From the NCBI GenBank assembly GCA_003762615.1, contig RIAZ01000029.1, positions 1 to 64,000 on the forward strand: DNA of 64,000 nt. The letters run 5' to 3'. The DNA comes from Muribaculaceae bacterium Isolate-037 (Harlan) (lineage in GTDB: Bacteria; Bacteroidota; Bacteroidia; Bacteroidales; Muribaculaceae). A program made the position numbers and the translations under genes. This document shows, piece after piece, positions 53,248-61,523 of this stretch; within the stretch, counting starts at the first letter, position 1; each line of letters starts with the position of its first letter. Below the pieces are notes generated by a model. It did not search any database and was not told the DNA's origin. It saw only the letters and a program-made list of their open reading frames with translations.

Positions 53248-53550
53248 TTATACATCTTTGTTTCTTAAACGCTCCATGTTTTTCTTATCATAGGCTTCCC
53301 CTCGTGAAAATAGATATTCAAATTTGACGATATTTCCATCAATTAGGATATGAAGAACGAAAAACGCTCGTTTGCTGCCTATCCTTATTCTATATACATT
53401 ATTGAGGGTTTCAATCTTTTTGCAGTTGCTTATTTTATCAATGCTTTCAACATCAATAACTTCATTTATGGCATCTACTACTGATTTGTGTATCTTGCCC
53501 GATAATCTGTCAAGAGCTTTGATAAATTCTTTAGAGAAATCAACTTTCAT
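53248..53550 (-). CDS. RelE/ParE-superfamily toxin
   Basis: The 100-residue protein has the RelE-like order: two helices (FSKEFIKALDRLSGKIHKSV) and then strands with KKIETLNNVYRIRIGSKRAFFVLHI and FEYLFSRGEAYDKK. The basic/aromatic residues in RIRIGSKRAF are where ribosome-dependent mRNA-cleaving toxins have their active site. The ATG overlaps the antitoxin stop by four bases. Whether it is an mRNase (RelE) or gyrase-acting (ParE) type is not certain. Confidence 0.78.
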   Translation of the reverse strand: MKVDFSKEFIKALDRLSGKIHKSVVDAINEVIDVESIDKISNCKKIETLNNVYRIRIGSKRAFFVLHILIDGNIVKFEYLFSRGEAYDKKNMERLRNKDV

Positions 53551-53828
53551 CTGTATGGTCCAATGCCATGACGGCGCATGAAGTCATCCTTTTCTGTTTC
53601 AGAAACCATAATTTGTCCTTCAGGACGAGTGGAAACGAGATGACGGTATATCTCTGCATCATCCATTTCTGCTGCGTCTTCAGCCAAAAGCTGTTCAATG
53701 TATTTCTTTAGGTTTATTCCCATAACAGCAGCTTTGACACTCAAAGTGCGAAATACGTCTTCCGGTATATCAATGAGTTTGCGATGAGAAAGCTGAGACT
53801 TTTCTGCCTGAATTGATATTGTCTTCAT
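53547..53828 (-). CDS. Antitoxin of the RelE-type pair
   Basis: From the ATG at 53828 the protein has 93 residues; a longer ORF start at 53876 would lie inside the promoter. It has a possible DNA-binding N-terminal part (KLIDIPEDVFRTLSVKAAVMGINLKKYIEQLL, like a ribbon-helix-helix or CopG-type fold) and an acidic C-terminal part (AEDAAEMDDAEIY) suited to bind the basic toxin. It is first in the operon, the normal antitoxin position, and probably represses it. Confidence 0.72.
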   Translation of the reverse strand: MKTISIQAEKSQLSHRKLIDIPEDVFRTLSVKAAVMGINLKKYIEQLLAEDAAEMDDAEIYRHLVSTRPEGQIMVSETEKDDFMRRHGIGPYR

Positions 53829-53845
53829 TTTGTTATTCTTTTTTG

Positions 53846-53877
53846 CAAAGTTAAAATATATATATCGTATATACAAA
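53846..53877 (-). promoter_or_regulatory. Promoter of the RelE-type toxin-antitoxin operon
   Basis: On the - strand, TTTG (53877-53874), 20 bases, TAACTTTG (53853-53846): full consensus. Transcription would begin about 10 bases before the antitoxin ATG at 53828. Confidence 0.6.
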
Positions 53878-53943
53878 TTTAATCAATGAAGATTTCACTC
53901 AACTTTATCTAAATTTACTCAAATTTATTTGTCGGTAGGGTGA

Positions 53944-55251
53944 CTACGATAATGTCAGGAGCCATTGCCATGCCGGAATGACATGAATCATAATGCCCTC
54001 TTCAACTTCGATATCTTCTGTTTCGTCATAAGTTATTATTTGCAGATTTTTACAACCTGTGGCTTTTGAGGCTTCCAATATCCCGGCGATCTCTCTCTTG
54101 CGTGTGTCGGAATCCATCATGCTCCATGTCACTTGTATGAGTTTCAGAATCTCCGTGCCACGTTGAACTATAAAATCACATTCTCCTTTGCCTTGATAGT
54201 AATATATCGTGTCAATCGGAGTTCGTGTGCGGTATAATTGTAGAAATACTGTGTTTTCAAGTTTTTTGCCATCATCATTACTTTGGGGTAGTAGGACAGC
54301 ATCACGCAATCCATTGTCAATGCAATAGTATTTGGGTTGCGAACTTTCTATTTTCTGAAGAGATTTGCTATAGTTTGAGATGCGCAGGAACATGAATATA
54401 TCGCATGCATAATTTGCCCAATCATAAAGGTCATCTTTGCTGACTTTAAGTCCTCGAGACTTTATATCCCCATGAATTGATCGTATTGATGTCGGTTTTG
54501 TCAGGTTTGCCATTATTCTCTTGAGATAATATCTGAGCACTTCGATATTGGAGAGTTTGTAATGCTCGACCAGATCCTTGAGAAGCATGGTGTCAAAATA
54601 TGTCTGTAGTGTCTTTACTTTTAAAAGCGGATTTTCCATAAGTACAACTTCAGGGAAACCGCCTTCATTATTATATTCAAGAAATGCATTTCTTAATTTT
54701 GCCAAATCGGGTTCCAACCAGCTGTCGGTCTTGACACCTTTGAAATTACAGTATTCCTTGAAAGAGAGGGGGAGGGTCTCGTCCTCTTCCGGCCAGCCAC
54801 GAAGAACGGATTTCAGTTCGCTGCTCAACATGGTGGCGTTGCTTCCGCTGATATATATGTTTTTGGAATAGTGTTTGTAAATTCGCATTACAAAATATTC
54901 CCAACCTTCAATAAGTTGTATCTCATCAAAAAACATGTACACTGAATTTATCGGGATATCCGGATACATTTCAGTGTATGCCTCTAATATCAGATGCATT
55001 TCATCAGATGACATTTTTACTAATCTTTCATCATCAAATCCAACCCAAAGGAATCTGCGTCGGTCAATACCTTGTGACAGCAGTTCATTTATGACATTCT
55101 CCATGCGGGATGATTTACCGCATCTTCTTACTCCGGGTATTGTCACAATCTTACCGTCTCCTACCGGAAGAGACTTTTCGCGTTTCTTAAGGTCGGTAGG
55201 AAACTCTGCCTGACGCATGGCAATCTGTGATTTGAGATACAATTTATCCAT
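53944..55251 (-). CDS. AAA ATPase with DUF4143 (AAA_14) domain
   Basis: The 435-residue protein has Walker A PGVRRCGKSS (residues 39-48), Walker B SVYMFFDEIQLIEGWE near 103-118, the sensor-like ISGSNATML and a C-terminal DUF4143 domain with a PD-(D/E)XK-like core (YYYQGKGECDFIVQRG ... LKLIQVTW). It is a widespread, multi-copy family in Bacteroidales, of unproven role, often seen in variable regions. Intact here, unlike the two remnants at 26279 and 49575. A TATATTTG promoter lies 20 bases upstream. Confidence 0.9.
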   Translation of the reverse strand: MDKLYLKSQIAMRQAEFPTDLKKREKSLPVGDGKIVTIPGVRRCGKSSRMENVINELLSQGIDRRRFLWVGFDDERLVKMSSDEMHLILEAYTEMYPDIPINSVYMFFDEIQLIEGWEYFVMRIYKHYSKNIYISGSNATMLSSELKSVLRGWPEEDETLPLSFKEYCNFKGVKTDSWLEPDLAKLRNAFLEYNNEGGFPEVVLMENPLLKVKTLQTYFDTMLLKDLVEHYKLSNIEVLRYYLKRIMANLTKPTSIRSIHGDIKSRGLKVSKDDLYDWANYACDIFMFLRISNYSKSLQKIESSQPKYYCIDNGLRDAVLLPQSNDDGKKLENTVFLQLYRTRTPIDTIYYYQGKGECDFIVQRGTEILKLIQVTWSMMDSDTRKREIAGILEASKATGCKNLQIITYDETEDIEVEEGIMIHVIPAWQWLLTLS

Positions 55252-55270
55252 AGTGTCCTAAATTTGGGGA

Positions 55271-55278
55271 CAAATATA
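55271..55278 (-). promoter_or_regulatory. Promoter-like site of the DUF4143 ATPase gene
   Basis: The - strand reads TATATTTG, 19 bases before the ATG. AGGACA/TGTCC half-sites lie on both sides (55253-55310), including TGTCC and GGACA around eight As, and might be an operator. Confidence 0.5.
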
Positions 55279-55411
55279 GTGAAAATTGTCCTAAAAAAAA
55301 GGACAGATTGCGGACATCTTGATTTATTTAATATTTTTTATAATAATTTCATCAAGTCAGTAAATAAATTAACTTTATATTTGAGAGAATTAAAAAACTA
55401 TGTATTAAAAT

Positions 55412-55442
55412 TTTGAGAAGTGGATTGTAATGGTTATCTTTG
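55412..55442 (+). promoter_or_regulatory. Promoter of the Rpn-type gene with overlapping inverted repeat
   Basis: TTTG at 55412-55415, 19 bases, TATCTTTG at 55435-55442. The inverted repeat GGTTATCT/AGATAACC (55432-55455) covers the -7 element, and TGGATT/AATCCA lies outside it, so a dimeric regulator could block it. Confidence 0.6.
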
Positions 55443-55470
55443 CGAGAGATAACCATAAATCCATTACTAC

Positions 55471-56349
55471 ATGGCTAAGCCTCATAAATATATCAATCCT
55501 TTCACGGATTTTTGATTTAAATATATCTTCGGTAGAGAGGAATCTAAACCGTTTCTGATTGATTTTCTCAATAGTCTTCTTGAGGATGGTCCCGATTATG
55601 ATAGAATTACGTCTCTTACGTATCGAGACAAGGAGAAGAATAAGTCTCGTAAGGATGAGAGAGGGGTGATTTATGATATATACTGCACTACTTCATCTGG
55701 AAATCAATTTATTGTGGAGATGCAGAAGAAAGCGCAGAAGAATTTTATCTCCAGATCGGTTTACTATCATTCTGTAGCCATTGCAGAACAAGGGAAGGTT
55801 GGTCCCGAATGGAATTTCAATATTGATCCGGTAATATTTGTGTCGCTGATGGATTTTACTCTTGATCATCTGCCTAAAGAGTTTGCAGTACATGTGTCGC
55901 TCTGCGAACGTAAATCAGGCAAACCGATTACTGATAGAGAGCGTTATATATTTGTGCAGCTACCGTTATTTGACAAGAAAAGACCGGAAGATTGCATTAC
56001 TAATATTGACCGATGGTTTTACGTCTTAATCAATATGTATAATATGGAAACTATGCCTTTTACTGTGCAGAAGAAATTATTCAACCGCCTTTCTGAGGTG
56101 GCTTCATACGCCAGTCTTTCTCCAAAAGAGAAACGTCGGTATAATGCCGATCTTAAGGCGTATCGCGATTTGACAAACCAGATGGAATACGCAAAGTCGG
56201 AGGCTCTTGCTAAAGGTGAGGCAAAGGGTAAGTCTGAGGAGAAAATCAGACTTGCTAAGTTGATGAGGGAAAGAGGATATGATGTCTCTACGATTGCCTC
56301 GCTTGTGGAGATGCCTGAAGAATGGGTGGAGAGTATTGTCATTGGATAG
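55471..56349 (+). pseudogene. Rpn-family PD-(D/E)XK transposase gene with an in-frame TGA
   Basis: From the ATG at 55471 the frame reads MAKPHKYINPFTDF, then TGA at 55513-55515, then FKYIFGREESKPFLIDFLNS to the stop at 56347. Relatives have Gly at this place (DFGFKYIFG), so a single GGA to TGA change explains it. The rest is intact: nuclease core YDIYCTTSSGNQFIVEMQKK with Asp and Glu-X-Gln, and a C-terminal helical tail (EALAKGEAKGKSEEK). A 227-residue product from the ATG at 55666 would begin at the catalytic Asp and lack the N-terminal part. Recent loss is most likely; recoding or a sequencing error are alternatives. Confidence 0.8.
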
Positions 56350-56393
56350 CATTTCTGCTGAAATTCAGGTCGCCTTGTAGTGGGATACAGGTG

Positions 56394-56452
56394 CTTCTAT
56401 AACTAAGAAAGGAATTAGACGATGCGTCTGATTCCTTTCTTAGTTATAGAAG
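56394..56452. terminator. Long hairpin between the Rpn-type gene and leuB
   Basis: A 28-position stem with one mismatch and a 3-nt loop (CTTCTATAACTAAGAAAGGA and beyond against its complement ending at 56452). On the + strand it is followed by GTGACTTCTTTTGG. It lies between two convergent genes and should protect both transcripts. Confidence 0.7.
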
Positions 56453-56478
56453 GTGACTTCTTTTGGGGAAGTGGGCAG

Positions 56479-57540
56479 TTAGGCTTTGCGGATGTAGTCG
56501 ACGATCCATGCACCTACCTCTTTTGTGCCGTATTTGGCTCCACCTTCCACTTGTATCTCCGGAGTGCGTACATTGGCATCGAGTGATGCGTTGACCGCCT
56601 CGCGGATCAGTTTCCCTTCAGCTGTAAGGTCAAAGTATTCAAACAGCATGGCTACAGAGAGAATCTGTGCAAGTGGATTGGCAATGTTCAAACCCTTTGC
56701 CTGTGGCCATGAACCATGGATAGGCTCGAATACCGGAGTATGCTCACCGGTGGATGCGGAGGGGAGTAGTCCCATCGAACCTGTGATGCAGGAGCCTTCA
56801 TCGGTAAGGATATCGCCGAAGGTGTTCTCTGTCACCATTACATCAAAGAACTTGGGATCCTGAATCATACGCATGGCTGCGTTGTCAACAAACATATAGT
56901 CTGTCTCTATTTCGAGATATTTGCTTTCCATCTCCTTTGCCACCTGACGCCACAGACGGGAAGAGGCAAGCACGTTTGCCTTATCCACTACCGTAAGATG
57001 CTTGCGGCGACGTCCGGCATATTTGTATGCCTCCTCAAGGATACGTTCAATCTCGGGACGTGTGTAGGCGTTGGTGTCGTATGCCTTATCGTTGTCCTGA
57101 TATTTCTCACCGAAATACATGCCGCCGGTGAGTTCGCGTATGCAGATAAAATCGGCACCGCGCACAAACTCATCCTTAAGTGGGGATTTGTGGATGAGGC
57201 AGTCAAAGGTCTCAATAGGACGTATATTGGCAAACAGACCAAGCTTCTTACGCATAGCGAGAAGTCCCTGTTCGGGACGTACCTTTGCAGTGGGGTCGTT
57301 GTCAAATTTGGGGTCGCCTACGGCAGAGAAGAGCACTGCATCAGCATTCATGCAGATTTCAAAAGTCTTCTCCGGGAACGGATCGCCGACAGCATCGATT
57401 GCGGAAGCACCGCACAATGCATATTCGTAGCTTACATTGTGACCAAATTTCTCACATACTGCGGACATTACCGCAACACCCTGTTCGGATATCTCCGGAC
57501 CTATACCGTCGCCCGGAAGAACAGCTATTTTTAAATCCAT
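56479..57540 (-). CDS. leuB: 3-isopropylmalate dehydrogenase
   Basis: The 353-residue enzyme oxidises and decarboxylates 3-isopropylmalate with NAD+. It shows IAVLPGDGIGPEI, RELTGGMYFGEKY (catalytic Tyr), VDKANVLASSRLWR (catalytic Lys), VDNAAMRMI and FGDILTDEGS, followed by FEPIHGSWPQAKG. Full length. Last gene of the leucine cluster; a 65-base gap separates it from the synthase gene. Confidence 0.96.
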   Translation of the reverse strand: MDLKIAVLPGDGIGPEISEQGVAVMSAVCEKFGHNVSYEYALCGASAIDAVGDPFPEKTFEICMNADAVLFSAVGDPKFDNDPTAKVRPEQGLLAMRKKLGLFANIRPIETFDCLIHKSPLKDEFVRGADFICIRELTGGMYFGEKYQDNDKAYDTNAYTRPEIERILEEAYKYAGRRRKHLTVVDKANVLASSRLWRQVAKEMESKYLEIETDYMFVDNAAMRMIQDPKFFDVMVTENTFGDILTDEGSCITGSMGLLPSASTGEHTPVFEPIHGSWPQAKGLNIANPLAQILSVAMLFEYFDLTAEGKLIREAVNASLDANVRTPEIQVEGGAKYGTKEVGAWIVDYIRKA

Positions 57541-57605
57541 ATTTTATGATGTTGGGGCAACATGGTGGATAGCCGCTGTTGCCTGTGGTTAATGATTGTT
57601 TATTG

Positions 57606-59159
57606 TCAGGATTCCGTCTGTTTGCGCATCTCATTTTCCATGAGGTTGAGCATCTTTACGGTAGCCTTGATTGCAGCCTCCGTTTGGTCGGCATCCAGAC
57701 CGCGTGTGCGGTAGACGCGATCCTCCCATTCCCATGAAATGGTGGCTTGCACCAGTGCGTCGGTGCGACCGCCGGGGGGGATGGAGACGTTGTAATTGGA
57801 AAGATGAGGGAAACGACGGGATAGTTTCTCCTTATAGATATGTTTCACTGCACGCATGAACGCGTCAAACTGTCCGCTGCCGACGGCTGTCTGTTCGTAG
57901 ATCTCACCGTTGATTTCCAGTTTAACGGCAGCCATAGGATTTAGTCCGTAGGCTGTGCTGACCATATAGCTGAGCAACTTGACGTGCTCTTCGAGAGTGG
58001 AACTTTTCAGGACATCAGACACGATAAACGGAAGATCTTCCTGAGTGACCACCTCTTTTTTGTCGCCCAACTCGATGATTCTTTCCGTGACCATCTTTGT
58101 CTGTTCTGGCGATAGCTCAAGACCGAGCTCCTCAAGATTACGGAGTATATTTGCCTTTCCGCTGTTTTTACCGAGGGCATACTCACGTTTCCTTCCGAAG
58201 CGTTCGGGGAGCAGGTCATTGCAGTACAGATTCGCCTTGTTGTCGCCATCTGCATGCACGCCTGCCACCTGTGTGAAAACACTGTCGCCTGTGATGGGGC
58301 GGTTAGGCGGTATGGCTATGCCGGAATAGTTTTCTACAAGACGGCTAACGAGGTTGAGCTTGCTCTCGACAATGTTGGTGTGTGCATTAAACTGGTCCTT
58401 CAATATCGCCTGCACGCTTGCGAGAGGTGCATTTCCGGCACGCTCACCAAGACCGTTGACGGCAGTGTGTATCCCCTTGCAGCCGCCGAGCACGGCGGCA
58501 AGCACGTTGGAGATGGCGAGGTCATAGTCGTTATGGGCGTGGAAGTCGAAATGTATCTCCGGATAAAGTTTCACCATCTTTCTCATGAAGAGGAGAAGTT
58601 CAAGAGGATTGAGTATGCCGAGAGTGTCGGGAAGCATAAACCTTTTTATCTCGCAGTCGCGGAGTGCATCAATCATCTTGAAAACGTAATCGGGAGAATT
58701 CTTTATTCCGTTACTCCAATCCTCAAGATATACGTTGACGTTTATCCCCATCTCATGAGCGAGGGAGATATTTCTGCGTATATCAGCGAAATGCTGTTCA
58801 GGAGTCTTCTTCAGTTGGTTGACGCAATGGTTTTCAGATCCCTTGCATAGAAGATTTATGTTGACGCATCCGCAATCGTTTATCCAGTTGAGGGATGTGC
58901 CATTGTCGACAAACCCGAGAACCTCCACTCTCGACAGGAATCCGGCCTGACGCGCCCATTTGCAGATGCGTCTGACGGCATCTTTCTCTCCATCGGAAAC
59001 TCTTGCGGAAGCCACTTCAATGCGGTCTACGTTAAGATCCTGTAGAAGGGCGCGGGCTATCATAAGTTTTTCATGTGGCACGAAACTCACTCCGCTGGTC
59101 TGTTCGCCGTCGCGGAGTGTCGTGTCCATGATCTCTATTTGTGCCGAATGACTATTCAT
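57606..59159 (-). CDS. 2-isopropylmalate synthase-family enzyme (LeuA2/citramalate-synthase-like)
   Basis: The 517-residue protein has the DRE-TIM aldolase start IMDTTLRDGEQTSGVSF, the metal site HFDFHAHNDYDLAISN, NGLGERAGN and a C-terminal LeuA-type regulatory domain (about 390-510: SGQFDAFMRAVKHIY, PPGGRTDALVQA). Bacteroides genomes usually have such a gene besides a classical leuA of about 500 residues in the same cluster; only this one is present here. It could make 2-isopropylmalate (leucine) or citramalate (isoleucine). The Ile- and Leu-rich leader peptide of the operon would suit either. Five bases separate it from leuD. Confidence 0.88.
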   Translation of the reverse strand: MNSHSAQIEIMDTTLRDGEQTSGVSFVPHEKLMIARALLQDLNVDRIEVASARVSDGEKDAVRRICKWARQAGFLSRVEVLGFVDNGTSLNWINDCGCVNINLLCKGSENHCVNQLKKTPEQHFADIRRNISLAHEMGINVNVYLEDWSNGIKNSPDYVFKMIDALRDCEIKRFMLPDTLGILNPLELLLFMRKMVKLYPEIHFDFHAHNDYDLAISNVLAAVLGGCKGIHTAVNGLGERAGNAPLASVQAILKDQFNAHTNIVESKLNLVSRLVENYSGIAIPPNRPITGDSVFTQVAGVHADGDNKANLYCNDLLPERFGRKREYALGKNSGKANILRNLEELGLELSPEQTKMVTERIIELGDKKEVVTQEDLPFIVSDVLKSSTLEEHVKLLSYMVSTAYGLNPMAAVKLEINGEIYEQTAVGSGQFDAFMRAVKHIYKEKLSRRFPHLSNYNVSIPPGGRTDALVQATISWEWEDRVYRTRGLDADQTEAAIKATVKMLNLMENEMRKQTES

Positions 59160-59164
59160 TATCT

Positions 59165-59764
59165 TCAGGCTTTGGCATTACGCTCCCACGCTTCGGTCTT
59201 CTCCTTATTTTCAAGAAGGAAGTCGATGTCGTCGAGTGCGTTCATCAGGCAATATTTCTTATAACCGTTGATCTCGAAATTTTCGCTTTTACCGGTCGCC
59301 TTATTTGTGATGGTCTGGTTGGGAAGGTCAACCTCGACGATGGTCTTGGGGTCGTTCTTGATGGAGTCAAACAGCTCCGCGAGAAATCCTTCCGAAACAA
59401 CTACGGGCAACACGAAGTTGTTAAGCTCGTTGTTCTTGTGGATGTCGGCGAAGAAACTGCTTATGACCACGCGGAAACCATATCCGGCGATAGCCCATGC
59501 GGCATGTTCTCGACTCGAGCCACTGCCGAAGTTCTTACCTGCTACGAGTATCTCGCCGCTATATGTGGGATCATTAAGCACGAAATCCTTGTTGATTGAA
59601 CCATCGGGATTATATCTCCAGTCGCGGAAAAGGTTCTCTCCGAAGAAACTCTCCTCACGGGTGGTGGCTTTAAGGAAACGTGCGGGTATTATCTGGTCGG
59701 TATCGACATTTTCGAGAGGAAGAGGCACGCAGGTGCTGCTGATTATATCGAATTTCTGTTTCAT
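59165..59764 (-). CDS. leuD: 3-isopropylmalate dehydratase small subunit
   Basis: The 199-residue swivelling-domain subunit has PLPLENVDTDQIIPARFLK near its start and GKNFGSGSSREHAAWAI, the substrate-recognition loop of the aconitase family. It pairs with LeuC, encoded 54 bases upstream. The length is that of the E. coli-type LeuD. Confidence 0.95.
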   Translation of the reverse strand: MKQKFDIISSTCVPLPLENVDTDQIIPARFLKATTREESFFGENLFRDWRYNPDGSINKDFVLNDPTYSGEILVAGKNFGSGSSREHAAWAIAGYGFRVVISSFFADIHKNNELNNFVLPVVVSEGFLAELFDSIKNDPKTIVEVDLPNQTITNKATGKSENFEINGYKKYCLMNALDDIDFLLENKEKTEAWERNAKA

Positions 59765-59818
59765 TATCTGAACTGTTTCGTATTATGAATCACGTGTAGA
59801 TGAGTCAAGAATGATGAT

Positions 59819-61222
59819 TCACGCATTAATTAATGTTCTCGGGTCGGTGATGACGCCTGTGATGGCAGCAGCGGCAGCCGTGAGCGGGCTTGCAAGCACT
59901 GTGCGTGCCCCCGGACCTTGGCGACCCTCGAAGTTGCGATTTGAAGTGGAGACTGCCAGTTTGCCGGCAGGTATCTTATCATCGTTCATGGCGAGACATG
60001 CGGAGCACCCCGGCTGACGTATCTCAAAACCGGCTTCCTCCAGAATCTTGTCGAGTCCCTCTTCCTTTATCTGCTCACTCACCATCCAGGAGCCGGGCAC
60101 AAGCCATGCAGTGATGCGGTCGGCTTTCTTCTTCCCTCTTACGATAGATGCGAATGCACGGAAATCCTCGATGCGTCCGTTGGTGCATGCGCCTAAGAAT
60201 ACGTAGTCCACGGGAGTGCCGATAAGCTTCTGACCCGGTTCGAATCCCATGTATCCGAGACTCTTGAGGTAGGATGCCTTTCCGGCATCAGGGATAGTGT
60301 CAATGTCGGGGATGCTTTGGGTTATGCCCATGCCCATACCGGGATTTGTGCCGTATGTCACCATAGGCTCGATATCCTCAGCTTGGAAAGTCAGTTCTTT
60401 GTCGAATACTGCATCATCACCGCTTCTTAGGGTTTTCCAATATTCTACAGCCTTATCCCAATCCTCACCCTTTGGAGCATACTCACGTCCCTTGATATAT
60501 TCAAAAGTTTTCTCATCCGGAGCGATGAATCCGCCTCTTGCTCCCATCTCTATAGAGAGATTGCAGAGAGTGAGTCGTCCCTCCATTGATAGGTCGCGCA
60601 CAGCTTCACCGGCATATTCCACAAAATAACCTGTAGCGCCGGATGTGGTGAGCTTCGACATGAGATACAATGCGATATCCTTTGCTGTCACACCCTCTGC
60701 GAGTTTACCCTCTATGTTTATTCTCATAGATTTAGGTTTCTGCTGAAGGATACACTGTGAAGCCATAACCATCTCCACTTCCGACGTGCCGATACCGAAT
60801 GCCACTGCGCCCATTGCCCCGTGGGTCGACGTGTGGGAGTCGCCGCATACGATGGTCATACCGGGAAGCGAGAGACCGCGTTCCGGACCGACAACGTGGA
60901 TTATACCGTTCTTAGGATTAAGCATCCCGAAATGGTTCAGACCAAATTCTTCAGCATTCTTTGCAAGGGTGTCTACCTGAGTTTTGCTGACGGGATCCTC
61001 GATAGGTTTGTCCTGGTCATGAGTAGGTGTGTTATGGTCAGGCATGCAGAAGATGTTTTCCGGACGAAAGCATTTTATGCCTCTGCGTCGCATGCCTTCA
61101 AAGGCTTGCGGACTTGTTACTTCGTGGCAGTAGAGCCTGTCGATGTAGAGTTGTTCCGGACCGTCCTCCACGTGCTGCACCACGTGGCTGTCCCAGATCT
61201 TGTCAAATAACGTATTTGCCAT
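59819..61222 (-). CDS. leuC: 3-isopropylmalate dehydratase large subunit
   Basis: The 467-residue subunit begins MANTLFDKIWDSHVVQ; a longer ORF start at 61279 would run through the attenuator terminator and is rejected. The three 4Fe-4S cysteines are visible: in FLGACTNGR and, near the end, in QPGCSACLAMN. Also CGDSHTSTHGAMG and FGIGTSEVEMV. It isomerises 2- to 3-isopropylmalate (and acts on citramalate in the isoleucine route). First structural gene of the leucine operon behind the leader peptide and attenuator. Confidence 0.96.
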   Translation of the reverse strand: MANTLFDKIWDSHVVQHVEDGPEQLYIDRLYCHEVTSPQAFEGMRRRGIKCFRPENIFCMPDHNTPTHDQDKPIEDPVSKTQVDTLAKNAEEFGLNHFGMLNPKNGIIHVVGPERGLSLPGMTIVCGDSHTSTHGAMGAVAFGIGTSEVEMVMASQCILQQKPKSMRINIEGKLAEGVTAKDIALYLMSKLTTSGATGYFVEYAGEAVRDLSMEGRLTLCNLSIEMGARGGFIAPDEKTFEYIKGREYAPKGEDWDKAVEYWKTLRSGDDAVFDKELTFQAEDIEPMVTYGTNPGMGMGITQSIPDIDTIPDAGKASYLKSLGYMGFEPGQKLIGTPVDYVFLGACTNGRIEDFRAFASIVRGKKKADRITAWLVPGSWMVSEQIKEEGLDKILEEAGFEIRQPGCSACLAMNDDKIPAGKLAVSTSNRNFEGRQGPGARTVLASPLTAAAAAITGVITDPRTLINA

Positions 61223-61262
61223 TTTACCTGTAAAAAATATATATAGTTTATAAAGTCGAAAT

Positions 61263-61295
61263 AAAAAAGCCTTCCCCATTTGCGGTGGGAAAGGC
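61263..61295 (-). terminator. Attenuator terminator of the leuC operon
   Basis: On the - strand GCCTTTCCCA (61295-61286) pairs with TGGGGAAGGC (61278-61269), ten pairs with one G-U, loop 7 nt, then six Ts (61268-61263). Its 5' arm and loop contain TCCCACCG (61290-61283), which is perfectly complementary to CGGTGGGA at 61341-61334 inside the leader-peptide gene. That pairing would be the antiterminator and excludes the terminator. Confidence 0.88.
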
Positions 61296-61315
61296 TCTGT
61301 GAATATCCTAAAAAA

Positions 61316-61393
61316 TTATGCGCAGACCAATATTCCCACCGACGGATGCCGTAGAATAATGGAAATAAGTCGTATTATAATGAACGATGTCAT
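61316..61393 (-). CDS. Leader peptide of the leuC attenuator (25 residues, Ile/Leu/Val-rich)
   Basis: The ATG at 61393 opens a 25-codon frame that ends with TAA 20 bases before the terminator stem. The peptide has seven Ile (5, 6, 7, 10, 12, 13, 21), three Leu (9, 14, 22) and two Val (19, 23), so almost half the codons are branched-chain, including an Ile triplet near the start. Ribosome stalling on these codons when charged tRNA is scarce would leave CGGTGGGA free or covered, depending on the stall site, and decide the hairpin. Too short for most gene finders. Confidence 0.85.
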   Translation of the reverse strand: MTSFIIIRLISIILRHPSVGILVCA

Positions 61394-61421
61394 TGTTTTG
61401 GTCTTGCGTTTAAAATTGTTG

Positions 61422-61453
61422 CAAAGTTATATCGTTTAATGCAAAATTGCAAG
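61422..61453 (-). promoter_or_regulatory. Promoter of the leuC operon leader
   Basis: On the - strand TAACTTTG (61429-61422) matches the -7 element, with TTGC about 20 bases upstream (61453-61450). The transcript would start near 61415, about 22 bases before the leader-peptide ATG. Confidence 0.55.
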
Positions 61454-61462
61454 AAAAAGATA

Positions 61463-61492
61463 AAAAAAGAGGTGTGACAGCACCTCTTTTTT
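61463..61492. terminator. Intrinsic terminator after aspA
   Basis: AAAAAAGAGGTG (61463-61474) pairs with CACCTCTTTTTT (61481-61492), loop 6 nt. T-runs follow on both strands, so it can end aspA transcription and isolate the leuC promoter. Confidence 0.85.
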
Positions 61493-61523
61493 ATTGTTAT
61501 ATTGAAAATTTATTGAGAATGGG

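Noticed and set aside
61223..61279. N-terminal extension of leuC to 61279
   Set aside because: It runs through the attenuator terminator and adds 19 residues before the canonical MANTLFDKIW.
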